DNA from: Eunapius fragilis
Taxonomy: Eukaryota; Porifera; Demospongiae; Spongillida; Spongillidae
Direction: 5' to 3'
NCBI GenBank assembly: GCA_963681505.1
Contig: OY811971.1
Span: forward strand, 7,414,924 to 7,478,923
DNA length: 64,000 nucleotides
The notes beneath the pieces are model-generated. The model had not been told where the DNA came from, did not search any database, and was given only the letters and a program-made list of their open reading frames with translations. Positions 21,701-32,854 of this stretch are shown piece by piece. Numbering within the stretch: position 1 is the first letter of the stretch; every line of letters begins with the position of its first letter. Made by a program: the position numbers and the translations under genes.

Positions 21701-23898
21701 TTTGAAAACTTTAAAATATGCGCTGTCACAATCCATACATAATATTATATAATGCATTGACAATTGAATGTATTCTTGATTCAGGCATGCAAGAAATTGC
21801 TTACAACAGTGGTTCATCCAAGGCAAAGGTCCAATCCGTTCTACTTTTGACTGATGGTCTAGCCACAGATGGTGTGACGACAAAGGAGGGTATCCTTGCA
21901 GAAATGCTTAAAATTCAAAGCCCTGAAGACAAGAGCAAAAAGGTATCCACATTTGCTTAACCAACAATGGGAACATTGTGCCTCATTCACCACAGTGCTT
22001 TGATGGAACTGTGTACACATTTGGTTTTGGTTCAGACCATGATGGTGGTCTGCTGGAGGCCATCTCCTCACAAGGAGGAGGGGTCTATTATTTCATAGAC
22101 TCAAATGAAAAGGTACGTCGGAGATACATTTGTTCACTGCTTATCTAACATAATGGTTGGACATGATTGAATTTGTGTCAATAACTACTAACTATTTGTT
22201 TCACTGTCAAATAAAATATATTGTCACTCGTACATGCTTTATAAATTGTCGTTTGTTACCATTCATAAATGTGTAGATAATGCTTGAGTCTTAATTTAGA
22301 TACCTCAGTCATTTGCTGACTGTCTTGGCGGGCTCCTGAGTGTTGTGGGACAAAACCTTTCATTGAAACTAGAAGCGCAAGGAGACTATGAATTCAATGA
22401 AGTACATGCCAATCGTGTCAACTGGATTACAGCAAAGAAATGGTAAGCCAAGGATGAAACGTATGCATTATAATAGTTCTACATCAAGTATTAAATGATA
22501 TTGTGTAACTCTTGTTCCTATCAACTCCTCCCGTTGATTATACAGTTATTACATGATGTGTAATTATCTTTTTAAAAGGTACTGGGCATGTGCCCCGACG
22601 CCACAAATACTTGATGATATTGTAAAACCTCATTAACTTCAAAAAACCATGTACTCAAGTCTGTTGTGCTGTTTTAGTCTCAGCATTGATGGTGAAAGTT
22701 ATTAGTATTAATAAAGACAAGCGTACATTAGATTTGATATCACTTAGCAGTAAAACTTTTTGAGTTATGAAATGCCTTAAGGCAAAGGCAGATAAACATA
22801 CATGTTATTGATAACCCTTTAATTAATGGTGGCGGTAAACCACTGAAAACTGGACATAATATGTAGAAAAAAGAATTACTATAAACAAAAATCGCATCTA
22901 CATATACTCTACTCAAAATCATACATTCCAAAACCACGTTTTATCAATAGTTCAACATGCAGTGATTAATAATTCAATGTGCTATTTTGTGATTGGTATT
23001 TATATGCCTAGTTCCATAAAATAATAACACATGCATAACTACCAGTATCACATGTACCATAATGTGTGGAACAAATGCACATTGCAATGTAGCTGTGAAG
23101 TATCTTTGGGAGATCTGCAGTCTGAAGAAGAAAGGGATGTTGTATTCCAACTGGTCTTACCAGCCTTGGCTGCTCCATCACAAGATGCTGTAATTAAATC
23201 CACTCTCACTTTCTTCAACGTATTCACATCAACCATGGAAACAGTATCTCATGATCTGGTCATAATCAGAGCTGGTAAGTGTGATGCTAAATACGAATTG
23301 TCCGTTTATTTTAAAACTAGATGCTAATTCTGGTGAGCCTGATCTCTCTGTGGATGAGCAAAGAAATCGCATTGTCACTGCTAACGCAATAAATCAGGGA
23401 CAGGCCCTGGCTGACAAAGGTATAAATTTAACACCAAATGTACACCCACTGAAGTTTTTCACACATGTGTATGAAAATTAATTTGAAATTTATCATACTC
23501 AGGAAGTCTTGATAGATGCAGGTCTGTTCTGGGTGATGCAATTGCTCAGATAGAACAATCAGTGTCCTCGAAGAACAAATTCTCCAAAGTATGCTGCAAT
23601 AATTTACATGTTTTCAATTAGTCTAATATGGATGTATGTGTATTAAGGCACTTGTCACTGATCTTAAAAAAACACTGGCATCACTTGCATCGAGAGAACA
23701 ATACCTTTCCCATGGGCAGCACTTAATGTTTAGCAAGTAAGCAAGTGTTGCTATTTGCATTTCCAACTTTATTGTATGAATTCAATCACCAGAGCCCAAA
23801 GCCACTTTGTCCAGCGATCCAATTACGTCGACGAGGAGGCTAGCTGCTATACAAGTACAGCAAAGTCAGGATATATAGAGGCATCACGAATGAGCTAA
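18720..23898 (+). CDS. VWA-domain protein with complete MIDAS, ten exons
   Basis: Exons join in phase: 18720-18966, 20632-20793, 21785-21942, 21996-22112, 22300-22442, 23093-23274, 23321-23419, 23503-23588, 23648-23736 and 23793-23898, giving 462 residues. All introns are GT-AG. The VWA fold is shown by VIAVIDQSGSM (MIDAS DxSxS), the GTSTNL threonine loop and LLLTDG (third MIDAS residue). The C-terminal end of the fold is YTFGFGSDHDGGLLEAIS followed by YYFIDS. After it come IPQSFADCLGGLLSVVGQNL and a beta-rich region of the type that follows VWA in inter-alpha-trypsin-like and plant WAV3-like proteins. There is no signal peptide. The N-terminus MGGDAS fits an N-myristoylation motif, so an intracellular, membrane-tethered role is possible. 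The first and fifth introns hold repeat debris. The role is not known; metal-dependent protein binding is inferred from the MIDAS. Confidence 0.85.
19203..19290. repeat. Inverted repeat in VWA intron 1
   Basis: GAAATCATTG...GAACAGAAAATCAC (left) pairs with GTGATTTTCTGTTC...CAATGATTTC (right) around a loop of about 23 bases. Both arms carry one small interruption. It could be a tiny fold-back element, and I see no flanking duplication. Confidence 0.6.
19735..20285. repeat. Fold-back element with diverged arms in VWA intron 1
   Basis: The left arm (about 19745-19860) carries CTTTGCG, CGTTATAACGTCC, CAACGTCCTGTTTTCATGACATCATACT and AGGGTCCTATA in order. The right arm (about 20121-20265) carries the complements in reverse: AAGACCCC, AGTATGATGTCATTGAAATAGGACGTTG, GGAAGTTATAAC and GCGCAAAAG. 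The central ~250 bases include GGGTTCAAGCCC (near 20090), similar to an RNA polymerase III B box, but no convincing A box. The element is old, judging by the many arm mismatches. Confidence 0.55.
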
Positions 23899-26220
23899 AG
23901 CTAATGCTATCTAAGCATACTTTTATTGCACCTTGTAGAATATTGAACACGCTGATTTATATTAGAAATGTGCATGCTTTCAGTTTTCCTACAATACAAT
24001 GTGGTTCCAATTAAGCTCTGTTTGCTGATGGCACTTAGAAATCATCTACTCCATGATTATTTAAAACGTTTGGATGTTGGACAGCTCATCTGCATTTGAA
24101 GTATTAGGAAAATTCATAAATATAAACAAGCAACTGAGAAATATAAATTGCCCATAACTAGCTCATGTTAATGTTTAATGTCCAGCAATCCTTATATAAG
24201 GATGGCCATCCTTAAATAAGGATGATGACCACTTTCTAAAAGAATGATGTATACATTATGCTTTGTTTTATATTAGTGATTCACTAGATTCAAGATCATG
24301 CAGATCAGCGATACTGCCGTGATTAAAACAGGTTTGGCTTGCTCAAAAACCGATATTACAGCGGCGAAACCACCATTTGCTATTGGCGATATAGTAGTGA
24401 GCAAATGTACTTTGTATGACGTATGGCAAGGAAGTACAGGTTTCTGGTAGCTCTAGTAGTAAAATGTACACTGACAGATGGATGGATCTGTGGAGCAATA
24501 GCCACAGCTTCAACAATCTACGCTCACGTATCGGCCAGTTACTTCCAAAGATCGAAGTGATTGCATACACTTGAAAGTGTCAAGCTAAGCAACCCTGCTT
24601 AGATTCCGCAGAAAGTGACGGATGTAGTTCCTCACTACGGATGAATGACATACATGTAGCCCTAGGTGACCAAAGCGGCAGCACTGCATGATAAATGACA
24701 GTGATAGCGACAGCAACAGTAGGTTTAGGCAATGGCGTGGTCCCTTTGAGTTTAATTCATTGCGGCTAAACTCCAACATGTATCGTATGCCAATTGGCAG
24801 CGCTTCCTAGATCTCTCCCCCCCCCCCCCCCCCCCACCCCCCCCCAAATACACCATTATATATGGTACTGTACTCTGTACACAATGATAGGACTAGAAGG
24901 TACACCGTTCGATGGAGCGGCGGCAGAACACCCACATGCAGCGCACATGGTTTCAGTGCATGAGGCTAGGGTATGTCCATGCTGGTATTTGAGCAGAAGC
25001 GAACATCTACATCAGTACACGTCATTATACAAATGCTTGATATTTATTTATAAGCATTATGGTGTAAATAAGCATAACTTATTAACCACAAGTTATTTCT
25101 TTGACGAATCAGGTTGTTGAGTATAGCAGGATCAACTGGCTATCAGAGAAAATCAAGAGTTGTGGTTTTTATGATCAATAATCTCTACTGTTGTGATCCT
25201 TATTTAAGGATGGTGTCAATCCTTAAATATGGATGTGCCACTTCCTCCCAGTTTTACCACATGGACATTGATCATATTGACATCATTCAATGTTTGTTAT
25301 GGAGGCTAATCAGTGTACAATTGACCAATAACATTTATTTTATCTTACTTGGTTAGCAAAATATGCAACGTACAAGATGATCATTATTTAAGGATAATTA
25401 CATTCTTAAAAAAGGATTTTTCCCTGGAGATTAAACATTATGCCCTTATACACGCAATGATTGTAATTGTGACATCAGAATAAATTGGTTGACAATGAAC
25501 TGTTTAACTCCTAGCTGGTATAGTTTTGCAGCTGTATATACGTCAAACTTGTGCCTCCACTGAAGCGGGACATGTAAAATTACTGTGAAAATCTACTGAT
25601 ATTCATTGCTCTCTGATAGGCTGCACTATCAAAGACTACCTCTATGTTACGTACGCTCTTATATGACAAGGCATCAGTATCGATAATATGGTTACTTAAA
25701 ACTCTTCCATTATGGTAAGCATACACCTACATCACAAGGTCCAGCCTTAAACTCCATTATGGCTACACTTCTAATAACATGTCTCCACCAAAGCCAATAT
25801 GTACCTTTTTTAATTCCGAATCTACGTGTGTTAATAATAAAATCTCAGGTCCTTCTCCTTGTTCCTATATACAAGAAGGTGTAGCTATATTCAAGATGTT
25901 GATGCAGGTGGAAAAGGGTACTTGGCATTTGTGTACAGTTTTACATTTTCAGTAGCTGACTGCCTGTTTAACCCTTAATTGTGCAACGGAAAAAAATTTT
26001 TTTTTTAAAAATCAAAGTCCTGCACAGTTACATATAAGAGGTATCCCGTTACTCTGATACAGAGTGGAGGCGCATAAATAAAGACAGGGGCAGTTTGTCA
26101 CTGGCAGGCTGTTAGGTATCATATAATACCGAAATAAATGAATTAGTGCTCCCATGTTGCCGTGATGACTTAATTGTCGTGGCAATATATACACTTATTG
26201 GGAATGGGCATTCTGCCAAT
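23899..26220. other. Intergenic region with paired palindromes, no supported gene
   Basis: No coding feature is supported. At 24188-24223, 25196-25234 and about 25384-25418 there are pairs of 16-base ATCCTTATWTAAGGAT palindromes. A long C run interrupted by single bases lies at 24817-24845. Short open frames on both strands show no domain. Confidence 0.4.
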
Positions 26221-26285
26221 CTTTATCGGTCATTAGTTTCCTTAATAATGATTAATCAATCCAACCAACGAGTGGAATACCTTAA

Positions 26286-26795
26286 GGCGACACCAAGTTG
26301 ATTTCATGTTTCTCGGACGCGGCGGGTCATTTGAGATGAAGTTCAAGGAATGTTATTCATATTAGGGGTGTGTCATCTATAATTATTATACATACGTGTA
26401 CGCAGTGAACCAAGCACTGCGCACGCCGCTATTGTTGATGCACACAAAAGTGCCACTTCAATTGTTAGAAGTTTAATACAGCGACTGTATACTTGGCTGC
26501 ATGCAGCCCTTGTCTACTGAGTATCGTCAGTATATGTCCTCTTTCTTATGGATCAGTGTTGTAGTGAAATGTGGTGTATTATTGTCATTCCACGAAAAGT
26601 TTTGCAGTGTTCATTTGCCATGTATATGTAGTAACCTTTGCATGCGCAAGCGTTGTATAGTACGCATGCGCTTGCGGATTGTTTAACATCATATTCACAC
26701 ATGTAATTATAGTATTCATTTAACTTTTTTTTTTTTCCCCCGGCGACCGGGTCACATTTTTTGGTCGAGAAACATGAAATCAACTTGGTATCGCC
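26286..26795. mobile_element. TIR element with TTAA-like flanks (piggyBac-like MITE)
   Basis: The left end GGCGACACCAAGTTGATTTC continues ATGTTTCTCG, and the right end is the reverse complement with single differences, giving ~33-base inverted repeats. The flanks are TTAA (26282-26285) and CTAA (26795-26798), suggesting a TTAA target duplication with one change. The host sequence GAGTGGAATACC / GGAGCAAGACGAG is continuous with the same exon in the copy at 53030, so the insertion point is clear. The interior has no transposase. Confidence 0.7.
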
Positions 26796-27072
26796 TAAGG
26801 AGCAAGACGAGAACAATACTATAGCACGAGTGCGCTATCAAGAGTCCTGAAAAGAAGAAGGCATCTGTACGTGACAGCTACAAGGCCGATCCCGAAAAGA
26901 AGAGGCCTCTGTAAACAAGGCCGACCCTAAAACAAAGGCCTCAGTACTCGACAGCTACGACGCAGGAATTGATCTGCTGAGAGGCAGAAAACCACGATGA
27001 GAACCGTGCTACTAAAAGGCAGAAATACGAGGTCAATTGAGCTGCCATTAAGGCATCTGAAAGGACCCCACT

Positions 27073-27356
27073 CAGCGGCGTAGGCAGGAGTTTAAAAGTG
27101 GGGGGGCAAAGTTCGATGGTCATCATGGCGGGAGAGCGGTGCCCCTCCCCCAGCCAGCTAGGGGAGTGTTGTAAGCTTCCGCATTGGGGTCTGGGGCTGT
27201 GCCCCAGAAGCCAACGCTATTTGCATCTAACGACGTTACAAAACTACACTAGAATCAGTGCAATTCATTACAAATTACGCATTTATCTGTAGTATCGCTG
27301 GTGTAAAAGTAGGGGGGCATGGCCCCCCCCCTGCCCCCCCTTTTCCTACGCCACTG
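27073..27356. mobile_element. hAT-type MITE inserted in composite element I
   Basis: The ends are CAGCGGCGTAGG (left) and CCTACGCCACTG (right), the same CAGTGGCG-type terminus as the MITEs at 17454 and 53262. The interior shares GGGGTCTGGGGCT.GCCCCAGAAGC with the 53262 element. Comparing with 28283-28300 and 53947-53975 shows the empty site as CCCACTGTCCGATTGG. A perfect 8-bp duplication is not visible; CCCACT and CCATTG flank the ends. Confidence 0.75.
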
Positions 27357-28739
27357 CCATTGTCCGATTGGCTAAACGTGCTGCCAAGAGATGGCGGTAT
27401 CGCAGAGGTCACAGAACTACCACTACCACCCAAAGGTATGCTCTGGGCATGTTGTATTGTACTAGCATTAAAACGCTATGGGAAGATGTGCATGCAAACA
27501 GCACGCATGCATGTATGTAAGGGATCTTGTACCACTTCACATGTTAAGCATGCATGGTGACCCAACTGTGTGTACAGTAGTCCTTTCTTCTTGTGATCTG
27601 TCTTTTGAATATTGGGGTGACATCATGAGAGGGCTTGCCTGCAACTGTATGAATTTAATTGCAAGTGCTGAGTAGGTGAAATGAAAATTACTGCAACCAT
27701 ATCCTTCTCCCATATAACTACTCCTTGTATGAACCCAAATCTCATGCACTAATGGATGATAATGGTGGTCTTGAAAAAGCTAATCTTAGGGATAGTGAGT
27801 TTCAAATTGAAGTAAATGATGCCTTTTGTAATTGCTAGCTCAAAAGGTTGTTACAAGATCTGTCCCCACCGCCAGCAGCAAAACTGCTCCTGCCGCTACC
27901 ACCATTAGCTGCACTGCCCCCCCCCCCCCCCCCCCACCAGCAGATACAGCACTGCTCCCACCACCAGCACTAGCTGCGCTGCCCCCTACCCCCACCACCA
28001 GCAGAAGCAGCAACAGCACTGCTCCCACCACCAGCACTAGCTGCTATACATGTAAGGGCTTGCCTGCCTGTGCATGCAGTATGAATTTAATTGCAGTTGC
28101 AAGGGCTGAGTACTAGGTGAAATGAAAATTACTACAACCATATCCTTCTCCCATATACCTACCACCACAAGCTGTGCTGCCCCCTACCCTCATCACCAGC
28201 TGGAGGAGAATGGTGCGGCTAAAAGGCAGAAATATGACCACTATTCAGCTGCCATTAAGGCACCTGAAAGGAATCTGTATTAGGATGACCCCACTGTCTG
28301 ATTGGCTAGAGAGGACATGGTATTGCAGACGTCACAGTCTCACAGAACTAGAACTACCACCCAAAGATATGTCATGGACATGTTGTATTGTACTTGCATT
28401 AAAAATCTATGGGTAGATGTGCATGCAAACGGCATGTATGTAAGGGATCTGCACAAAACCATTCTCTTCACATGTAAAGCATGCATGTCCTTCGTGACCT
28501 GTCTATTGAATATTGGGGTGCCATGTTAATCTGATGTACAAAAAGGCTTCCTTATCTGATGTACCAAAGGCTATAGTCTACATGTTAGGGCTTGCCTGCA
28601 TGTGCATGCAACTGTGTATGAATTAAATTGCAGTTGCAAGGGCTGAGTACTAGGTGAAATGAAATTTACTGCAACCATATCCTTCTCCCATATAACTACT
28701 CCTTGTATATGAACCTTGTAATTGCTAGCTCAAAAGGCT

Positions 28740-29250
28740 GTTACAAGTCCCCCACCGCCAGCAGCAGCAGCACTGCCACCAGCGCTAGCTGCACTGCCCC
28801 CTACCCCCCACCACCAGCAGAAACAGCAGCACTGACCCCGTCACTACCACCACTAGCTGCGCTGCCCCCTGCCCCCCACCACCAGCAGAAACAGCAGCAC
28901 TGACCCCGCCACTACCATCACTAGTCCCCCACCGCCAGCAGCGGCAGCACTGCCACCAGCGCTAGCTGCACTGCCCCCTACCCCCCACCACCAGCAGAAA
29001 CAGCAGCACTGACCCCGCCATTACCACCACTAGCTGCACTGCCCCCTACCCCCCACCACCAGCAGAAACAGCAGCACTGACCCCGTCACTACCACCACTA
29101 GCTGCGCTGCCCCCTGCCCCCCACCACCAGCAGAAACAGCAGCACTGACCCCGCCACTACCATCACTAGCTGCACTGCCCCTACCCCCCACCACCAGCAG
29201 AAACAGCAGCACTGACCCCGCCACTACCACCACTACCTGCGCTGCCCCCT
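28740..29250. repeat. ~66-68-bp minisatellite, proline/alanine-type
   Basis: About six units of the type AGCTGCACTGCCCCCTACCC, CCCACCACCAGCAGAAACAG, CAGCACTGACCCCGCCACTA and CCACCACT follow each other, with one disrupted unit at about 28925-28960. Comparable but non-identical CCACCACCAG-rich sequence lies just upstream of the hairpin in copy II (55921-56135) and copy IV (63290-63780). It is thus a constant part of the family even though its sequence differs. Confidence 0.8.
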
Positions 29251-29530
29251 ACCAACAGCAGCAGAAGTACTGCCACCCTTGCACACCACATGGTCAGAAC
29301 CTGGCAGGAGAGGAGGGCTGGGGAGGAGGATGCAGCCGCCCTTGAGAACAAGGACAATTTGTACACTATAATTATCATTACTATTACTAAGTTATTTAGG
29401 TGTTTAGTTTATTGCACTAAGAGATAAAGTTAGGGGTGGACATGGATCGTCCTATAATTCTAGTGATTATTGACCTTTCCAAAGTTTGATGATTCACTAC
29501 GATACTCTGAGGGAGAAAAAAACTTATGAA

Positions 29531-29826
29531 ACAAGTAAATAAAAGCATTCTCTAATGAGAAAGTTGTTGGTTTATAGGATTGACCAATGCTGGTGTAAAA
29601 AGCATGGAAACAAGAGTGACAGAAATTTGACTGGAAAATTGAAATAGGCCAATATTTAGCACACTCACATTATAACAGTGCATGACTGAGCAATGGGCTA
29701 AATATAGGCCTATTTAAAATTTCCAGTCAAATTTCTGTCACTCTTGTTTCCGTGCTTTTTACACCAGCATTGATCAATCCAATATACCAACAACTTTCTC
29801 ATTGGAGAATGTCTCTATTAACTTGT
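29531..29826. repeat. Terminal hairpin of copy I, subtype B with diverged arms
   Basis: The outer words are ACAAGTAAATAAAAGCATTC and, at the right, complement-related GAATGTCTCTATTAACTTGT. The arms of ~130 bases pair over most of their length with roughly a dozen mismatches, so this is an older copy than 56239-56529. Copy-specific words such as AATTTGACTGGAAA and CAATGCTGG occur in both arms. Confidence 0.85.
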
Positions 29827-29962
29827 ACACAATTGCATGTTCATGTGTTATGTATATGCATGCTTGTACTTGTACTATAGTGTTGATGTAATATAAGTTC
29901 TGTAAATAATACTCATGCAGATTTGTTAATTTAAGTAGGACAGTACATTAGTTTACCATAAA

Positions 29963-30096
29963 TCATAACCTTACTCCAAATGCTTCAAAGCCTCCTCCAT
30001 CTCCGTTTTTGTTGGTAGTAGTAGCACTGTCCAGCGCCTCTTCCTTTGAGAGGATGTGGTGGTGGCTGAGCATTCGCTGGTGAGCAGAGCACTTCA
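29963..30096 (-). CDS. Possible C-terminal coding exon of an unrecognised gene
   Basis: On the minus strand a splice acceptor-like ...CCACTGTAG precedes an open stretch of 43 codons to TGA: KCSAHQRMLSHHH, ILSKEEALDSATTTNKNGDG, GGFEAFGVRL. The composition looks like a real hydrophilic C-terminus rather than a repeat shadow. I cannot identify the gene or find its upstream exons between here and the end of the methyltransferase gene. It could also be chance. Confidence 0.25.
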
Positions 30097-31019
30097 CTAC
30101 AGTGGAAATATATAGCCTGACCTTTTCGGGCGTGCAATGCTTTAAAGCTGAGTTGCAAGACTCAGCTGCAATGCCCGGTCCCGGCGCCCAATGGGCCTGC
30201 CAGTCGGTGGCAGAATCGATTAGAACGGCACCCGCGGAGTCGACTCGATGCCTCGTTCAAGTAACTATTATGTAGTACAATAAATACAATGAACAAGAGA
30301 TAATTACATCTGGCCAATACTATCCTAAAAGTAATATAGAATTATACATGCATACCTGAGGGGGAAAAAACGCCAGCAAGTGGATTATCTGACGTCGATG
30401 GGAGGGACATGGATGGGGAGAGGGACATATGCAGACTGGGATAGGGAATGGGAAAGTGAACTGGCGGCAACTATCAACTAGGATGGAGAGGAGAGTGGAG
30501 ATGATGGCAGTGGTTGGCAGGAGTGTGGTGTCGTTGAACACGTGGCGATGATCATGATGTCGGTGGGGGGAACTGCACGATAGTAGCCTGGTGTGCCCTG
30601 AGCAAATGTTTAATGTTTAGGTAGATGTCCCTGAACAGGGCGACCAGACTACTTCTGGAGGCGAGATGTCATGGCACATTCGCATCACTCACGATTAGGT
30701 GTTAAGCTCTCTGGCCAAATTTCATTGGCCCCCCGTTTTGACAAATTTGAATCTAACCAAGACACAAGGCAATGTGTACTACTAGTTTATACAAAGTCAA
30801 ACACCTGTATTCACAATTGGTGGGTGATTGATTATGCATGATGCGCCAATTCCATTCGACAGCAATATCATTGCAGAACCATAGCTTGCAACCCAACTCC
30901 CAACTGAACATCATTATAATGATTAATTTCATTCCCATAAATAATCATAAATAAAAGTTATCCCCGCCTCTGCCTCCACATCTAACTCTTCCGTGATATG
31001 AAGGTGGTAGTGGCAAGAT

Positions 31020-31195
31020 CCGGTGGTGTAAAAAGCACTGCAAACATGGTTAGACTGTTCAAAATGGAGCGTCTATATTTACAAAATGTAGCACAATTGT
31101 AACACAATAGGAGTATTTCATTTTCCATTTCAGTCAACCTTGTTCATGTCCTTTTTCAATACACCAGAACAGCCTCAACATTGTCCTAAAGAGTT
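31020..31195. repeat. Decayed member of the hairpin family
   Basis: GGTGGTGTAAAAAGC, CAAACATGGTTAGACTG and GTCTATATTT...GTAGCACA on the left correspond to complementary words on the right (TTTCATTTTCC, CAGTCAACCTTGTT, CCTTTTTCAATACACCA). The outer parts are lost. It has no coding exon attached. Confidence 0.6.
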
Positions 31196-31612
31196 TGTTT
31201 AACTTGGAAGAAACAAAAATACACGTAATACAATTCAAATTTTCACTGCGCTGTGTATACAAAAAAAAAGACAAATTGAATCACTAACACAATTCCAATG
31301 GTTCTAACAAATACAACTAGTTATTTTTGTCCTTGGACAGTTTAACTCCTTTTCAATCATGAGTTTGTATCAACTGGAACATACAGTGTGAGTCCATAGA
31401 ATGAGAGTGGAAAGAATGATATGATCCAATATTTTAAGTAATACTTTTGTGAAGGATGGAAATGATGTTTCGAACTCATACAATACACATACATGTAGTT
31501 GTTTAATACATGTACAATACATTCTCTCGTTGGCTTACCCACGTATTTTATCACATACTGTATTTAAATCACATACCAAAAATTATAATTTGCATTTTTT
31601 TCTGCAGTTACA

Positions 31613-32652
31613 TCAAGTACACAACTGAGCTTTCTGAAGTACAACTGTGGAGACTGTTTGCCCACTTTTGCCTCCAAAATGAAAACTAGGTGCAGGGACT
31701 GACGCTTTGCATACAAAATCTGGGGAAAATAGGTTTCATAAAATATGACGAGGATCAAATCAACCACTTCCATAAACAAATCAACCCATTCCATAATCTC
31801 ATTAACGCAAACACTCACATGGTTTGAACTGCTCAAGAATTTCATCCCCTGTCCAGTTGCATGATGTAATCATGAACAGTCCACTACTGGCAAGGAGTGC
31901 GGCAACAGAAGAGACATAGTCCTTCCTCTTGGCACAGCTGTCATCAGGACAGAGGCTGATTGCATCATATGTTCCCTTGTCCATGCACACATCGAAAGGG
32001 GCATCACCAAATTGTGACAGATGGGCCGCGAGGATGTCGCAAACCTGACCAAAACACATACACAGATATACATGTACATACACCCATTGCTACCAAAGGC
32101 GTGTTACGTACCACTAACTTCGCATCAATCCGCTCCGAGCTCGTCACGTGTCCTGCAAGATCGACGGCTTCCTGGCAGTAGTCCATTCCCCACAAGTTTG
32201 TGAAGCCACGCCCAGCCTGTAACGAGGTCAGTAAGAGCCAATCACATATGTCCGCAGCAAAAGTTAGCCTGTAATCTCATGCAGGCTACATACTGCTGTT
32301 CTTACCAATTCGCATAACAGTGCTCCGTTGCCACACCCTATATCCAGGATCTTGGCGCTCCTGGCAACAGTTCCGCACCTCTCCAGCCATCCGGCCATCC
32401 TTTTCTGGCACTGGTGGCCAAACCTAATCAACGTGCAGGAATCACGCTACTATTTGTCGCCGCGCACACAATTTTAGTTTCTCTCCTGACCAAACGTGAC
32501 CCACGTCTCCGTTTTCATGGAATTCCCGAACCTCCTGGGCATAGGTCTGTACCCAACTGGATCACAAACATTTAAATTAAGCGCTGAACGAGTATTGAGT
32601 GCCCTTACTGCTCCTTGGTTCCGAGGACAGATGGTTCGAAATCTGCGGACAT
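31613..32652 (-). CDS. EEF1AKMT2: EEF1A lysine methyltransferase 2 (METTL10) orthologue
   Basis: Six exons on the minus strand join in phase: 32652-32609, 32556-32491, 32423-32306, 32216-32112, 32044-31819 and 31719-31613. They give 221 residues with GT-AG introns of 52-99 bases. The start MSADFEPSVLGTKEHW matches the family's N-terminal PSxLGTxEHW block. GDVGHVWFG follows, then SAM-binding motif I LDIGCGNGALL, FTNLWGMDYC, the post-motif FDVCMDKGTYDAISL, and the C-terminal ITSCNW and PAPSFHFGGKSGQTV. The family is a cytosolic SAM-dependent enzyme that methylates a lysine of translation elongation factor 1A. All core motifs are present and no break is seen, so the gene looks functional. The gene lies between an old hairpin copy downstream and a retroelement just upstream. 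Confidence 0.95.
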
Positions 32653-32854
32653 ATTAACTTTAATCTCGATTTAATTATTCCAATAATACGTAATATAAAA
32701 ATTATTATTATTATTGCACAATAATACGTACACTGGACGAGTATTGCTCTCACAATAGATTAAGCTTGCTGTATACTTATTACACACAGCTACTCTTTGA
32801 TTATGGAGACCCAATGGCCAGCCGGGTTGCTAGACGGAAAAATGTGTCCCTAGC

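Larger units (their letters stand above)
26225..29826 (+). mobile_element. Composite hairpin element, copy I
   Basis: The left boundary is approximate. The coding exon begins near the CAACGAGTGGAATAC word (shared with 53027-53041) and is interrupted by the TIR element 26286-26795. It resumes with units encoding KKASVRDSYKADPEK-like sequence (26840-27000) and RAAKRQKY-like sequence. It is interrupted again by the hAT-type MITE 27073-27356, and ends with a Thr-rich HRTTTTTQR-like end at CCACCCAAAG|GTATG (27428-27437), which looks like a splice donor. A second, shorter copy of the exon 3' part and following sequence is at 28190-28735. A proline-type minisatellite follows (27860-28040 and 28740-29250), and the 296-base hairpin closes the element. 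No helicase, transposase or reverse transcriptase is present. Confidence 0.65.
29827..31612. other. Region between hairpin element I and the methyltransferase gene
   Basis: Apart from the possible exon at 29963-30096 and the decayed hairpin at 31020-31195, I see no supported gene. A GC-rich patch at 30160-30260 contains GCTGAGTTGCAAGACTCAGC, a short inverted repeat, and GTCGACTCG. At 30380-30560 the sequence is purine-rich on the plus strand. Confidence 0.35.

Noticed and set aside
27832-29378. Pro/Ala-rich and Val/Gly-rich ORFs on both strands
   Set aside because: They arise from the CCACCACCAG minisatellite, and open frames on both strands follow from the repeat.
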